The notes beneath the pieces were generated by a model. The model had not been told where the DNA came from and ran no database searches. It saw only the letters and a list, made by a program, of their open reading frames with translations. From NCBI GenBank assembly GCA_900088475.1, contig FLMG01002136.1:64001-75183 (forward strand): 11,183 nucleotides of DNA, given 5' to 3'. Source of the DNA: Hyphochytrium catenoides. Taxonomy: Eukaryota; Sar; Hyphochytriomycetes; Hyphochytriales; Hyphochytriaceae. The position numbers and the translations under genes were made by a program. This document shows, piece after piece, positions 9,001 to 11,183 of this stretch. Positions within the stretch are counted from its first letter, which is position 1, and each line of letters begins with the position of its first letter.

Positions 9001-10131
9001 AAATAGAATGTGTGATCTACACACACAGTGCTTGAGACCGCTATATCCATGACGTCAAAGCAATATTGCTTCAGGCCCCCAATAGTCCAGGACTCGTCTA
9101 GCATGCCTCTGAGGTACTTTGGCGTAAAGTCCTGCCCGCAGTAGCCCTTCTTATCAGTGTAGGGAGAGAAGTCTGGTAGAGCTGCTGGTGGAGAAGCGTT
9201 AGCTTGTTGCCCTGATCCTGTCAGGTCCGCATCTCTGCCGGAGTCTTCTTCTCTAGCGGCGGTAGCCGCTGCAAAGGCGCCAGTGATGGTTGTTTGGTTT
9301 CTTATCCTGACAGACGATTGCCTGTCGGCGCAAAAATGCACAAATAGCTCATACTTTCGAGCGTATGACATACGCCGAATGCTATTGAGCATTGTAGCAA
9401 CGTGCGTTAGGTCCGCTCCGGTCACCGAGAGCTGCACCTTGAGGTCTAGAAGCTGCTTTGAAATGACAGAGGTTGAACAGGTGTCAATATTCTTGTCTCT
9501 TTCTAGACTTGTTGGAAACGCATACCTCATTTGTCACCGCGGACTTGGCACTTAAGTGTATCCTGAATTGTTCTCTGATAAAGGGTGGTAGCCTTTCTAC
9601 AACTTCTCATTAGTAGTTAACCATTGATGACCACAACCCCTGTACAATCCTTCTCCCCCGGGACCCTTGACTCTCTTGTTCTTGTCACATAAGAGGTTTC
9701 CACTGCAGAGCCACATGATACCGGTCAAAGTCCTAACTAAACGTGGCCCATGATATCCTTTAGTCCTCCATGTTCTGGTACGCTTGCATTCAGGGCACTT
9801 CGTACTGCGCGCAACATAGTCAAACCAGAAAATGTGAGGTAGCCAGAAGGCTATGGGGACACTCCAAAAAAGGTAAAAGTCCTCAGGTTGAGGTGAAACT
9901 TTGCCGGCGGTGTCGTGAATAGTCGGGTTTGGAGGGTAGACAATGAAGTCAGGAAACTGAGTCTTGTCGATCGACGCTTTACTAAGCTGAAGATTGCCTT
10001 GGGCATTCTTCACAGAGGGCAAATGCTTCATCTTATCGTCAACAAACTTCTTGACGTAACTTGGAGCCTGCACGCTTGATGCTTGCAAAGGGGTCCACTC
10101 TGTCAGCGGCTTGATGAGAAGGACTTGCCAT
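5941..10131 (-). pseudogene. DDE transposase-like gene with Cys-rich N-terminus and C-terminal zinc knuckle, disrupted
   Basis: Proposed exons: about 10131-9526, 9452-8806, 8692-8547, 8492-7184, 7126-6805, 6722-6594 and 6515-5941. The GT-AG introns are 54-113 nt. The N-terminal part has CPEC, KGYHGPRLVRTLTG and a further C-x5-C and CGH, followed by LPPFIREQFRIHLSAKSAVT. It resembles the eukaryotic DUF6729-type domain found on transposase-like proteins. The core has VCVDHTFYLPKHV, then SDNCCSDRAVLQEVFG with KDIFHAIQL, then GTPKLESYHRSVVE and FGIFDLRPL. This order fits a D-D-E RNase-H-fold catalytic core. Next come RETRRTYAQVPP, a Ser/Thr/Pro/Ala-rich tail, KPKKKRKY (an SV40-type nuclear signal) and a zinc knuckle. 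Frame breaks occur near 10090, 9597 and 7925-7929, with an in-frame TAA at 6072-6070. Some breaks might instead be introns that I failed to place. I cannot name the transposon superfamily, and no terminal repeats were found. A domesticated host gene is possible. Confidence 0.72.
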
Positions 10132-10759
10132 TGTTATCTGGAGAGCCGTAGTAGCCGTCGCGAGTCGAAAGAAAGTCACCCGAGAAAAATAAGAGCCACA
10201 CGCGCACCACAGTGCTAAAAACAATCTAACAAGGCAGATATCTGCGGCTGCTGCTGCTGCTGCGAGCTTTTTCCTTCTGTCAAGAAGGAGCAGGGGGTGA
10301 CAACATCGACACCTCACTCATATGCAATCGGACCCTTCGTTCGTCTTCTGACACGGAAAAAGGAAGGCAAGAAGAGGGTGGTTCAACCTTCCTTCCTGAG
10401 CTGGGGCGAAGAGGAGAGAAGAGATGATTGAGTGATTGGTAATTGATGAGTTACAAGAGCGTCGTAGTGAGAGAAGAAGTTCGTAACCAAAGATATGCGC
10501 GCCAAGAGCAGTTATGAATCCGTCTTCTTCACGCCTTGAAGTCCGCCAAACCCAAGCACGTAACCAACGAAAGTATACTACAACAGCATGAAATTTCTCG
10601 TTGGGTAGTTTTTCCCGGTTAAGCGCACTAAAACTAGCTGAGATACATACTACTAGAGGTACGTACGGTTTGGCACATAAGGTTTAACTATTCATTAGTT
10701 ACCCAGAGATCGCACATCTCGAGAGCGCTACCGTGATAATTTTCAGAGAAAACCAATAA
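10132..10759. other. Upstream region of the transposase-like gene
   Basis: No gene is supported here. On the minus strand, CTACTACGGCTCTCCAG, an acceptor-like sequence, ends six bases before the ATG at 10131. The translation start or a 5'UTR splice may lie there. An alternative minus-strand ATG at about 10323 opens a frame of only 13 codons. A CTG repeat at 10248-10262 is listed separately. Positions 10320-10500 are purine-rich on the plus strand (GAAGAGGAGAGAAGAG and similar), with no recognised site. Nothing clear appears between 10500 and 10759. Confidence 0.35.
10248..10262. repeat. Short CTG/CAG microsatellite
   Basis: Five perfect CTG units lie on the plus strand, extended imperfectly by CTGCGG on the left. 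On the minus strand this reads as CAG repeats upstream of the ATG of the transposase-like gene, and so may lie in its 5'UTR. Confidence 0.8.
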
Positions 10760-11183
10760 CACTGTAAATCCCCAGAAAACGTTCCGCACAAGGTGGAGAG
10801 CTCTCGCTTGTGGTTATTGCTCCGGGCCCTCAATGGGTTTCACTACTCACTGCTCCCTCTAGCCCTTGTCTCTTCTTTTTCCTCTTCTTCTCCTCCTCCT
10901 CCTCCTCCTTTCTCCTTCTTCTTCTTCCCCGACACTTGTGCTACGTGGGTGGGGACATCTACTTTGCGCTCCCATCATTGCGGCGAGAATGATGAGTTGC
11001 TTGCAATACTGATTGAGTGCGCCGATATTTTTCTGATAAATCGACATCCCGCGTATCCGCCGAACGCGTCTGAGGATCCGTTTGTCCCGGCCTTTCTTCC
11101 CTACACTAGAAGAGATTTCAGCAAAATATACCGTTCAATATCTACGGTAATGATTATCAAAGATCATTTGACTGCGGCAATAG
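10760..11183 (+). CDS. Open frame running off the right edge, possible partial gene
   Basis: After a TAA at 10757-10759, one plus-strand frame stays open for 141 codons to the end of the window, with no ATG in its first part. The section before about 10930 is low-complexity because of the pyrimidine tract. After it the translation looks protein-like: NDELLAILIECADIFLINRH, then YPPNASEDPFVPAFLPYTRR, then DFSKIYRSISTVMIIKDHL. I recognise no family. The true exon may start after the pyrimidine tract, for example near 10991, where GGCGAG precedes AATGATGAG. It may be the start of a downstream gene or a chance frame. Confidence 0.3.
10867..10930. repeat. Pure pyrimidine tract of CTT and TCC units
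   Basis: About 64 bases contain only C and T on the plus strand, made of CTT/TCT units flanking six tandem TCC units. It is a triplet microsatellite and could form triplex DNA. In the overlapping plus-strand open frame it encodes runs of Ser, Pro and Phe. As RNA on the plus strand it would also be a long polypyrimidine tract. Confidence 0.85.

Noticed and set aside
8839-9024. Small minus-strand frame inside the transposase core, and similar plus-strand frames at 8593-8874, 9283-9555 and 7164-7469
   Set aside because: They overlap the DDE coding exons in other frames and have no recognisable motifs.
5596-10700. Possible terminal inverted repeats of the transposase element (ACCTTA...CCCAAA near 5615-5630 against the reverse complement near 10670-10685)
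   Set aside because: Only about 11 scattered matches with mismatches and a gap, no extension, and no target-site duplication. This is within chance for AT-rich flanks.
10859-11047. Arg/Glu-rich minus-strand frame
   Set aside because: It is simply the translation of the purine strand of the triplet tract.

Overview
The window looks like nuclear DNA from an intron-bearing eukaryote. All strong genes are split by GT-AG introns, mostly 54-113 nt and up to 282 nt, several with CTAAC/CTAAT-like branch points. The organism is probably a protist, neither animal nor fungus. The ribosomal protein eS8 reads closer to alveolate and plant versions, and the second gene is a protein disulfide isomerase embedded in an ERV/ERGIC scaffold, a fusion known from plants, algae and protists. 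A perkinsid-like alveolate fits best, but this placement is tentative and rests on remembered family patterns.

Layout. Positions 1-615 (+) hold coding-like fragments that I do not recognise, with frame breaks. Positions 616-1426 are upstream/5'UTR sequence for RPS8 (1427-2410, +, three exons, 209 aa, intact). A 537-bp convergent intergenic region follows. The ERV-thioredoxin fusion gene lies on the minus strand (5256 to 2948, eight coding exons, 465 aa, intact, with a CxxC active site and a KKxx tail), with a probable 5'UTR intron. A spacer (5335-5940), AT-rich in its second half, separates it from a large minus-strand gene (about 10131 to 5941, seven exons, about 1,240 codons). That gene encodes a Cys-rich N-terminal domain, a DDE/RNase-H-like transposase core split by introns, a low-complexity acidic/Ser-rich tail, an SV40-type nuclear localisation motif and a C-terminal zinc knuckle. 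The right edge (10760-11183, +) is an open frame without an ATG that runs out of the window.

The two housekeeping genes assemble across nine coding introns with no frame problem. The transposase-like gene, in the same sequence, carries one in-frame stop and up to three single-base frame breaks. This contrast argues that the breaks are biological (a decaying or recoded mobile-element gene) rather than poor sequence quality. RPS8 serves cytosolic translation and the fusion protein serves oxidative folding or cargo handling in the early secretory pathway. Nothing suggests that these genes work together as a pathway. I see no CRISPR array, rRNA or tRNA.
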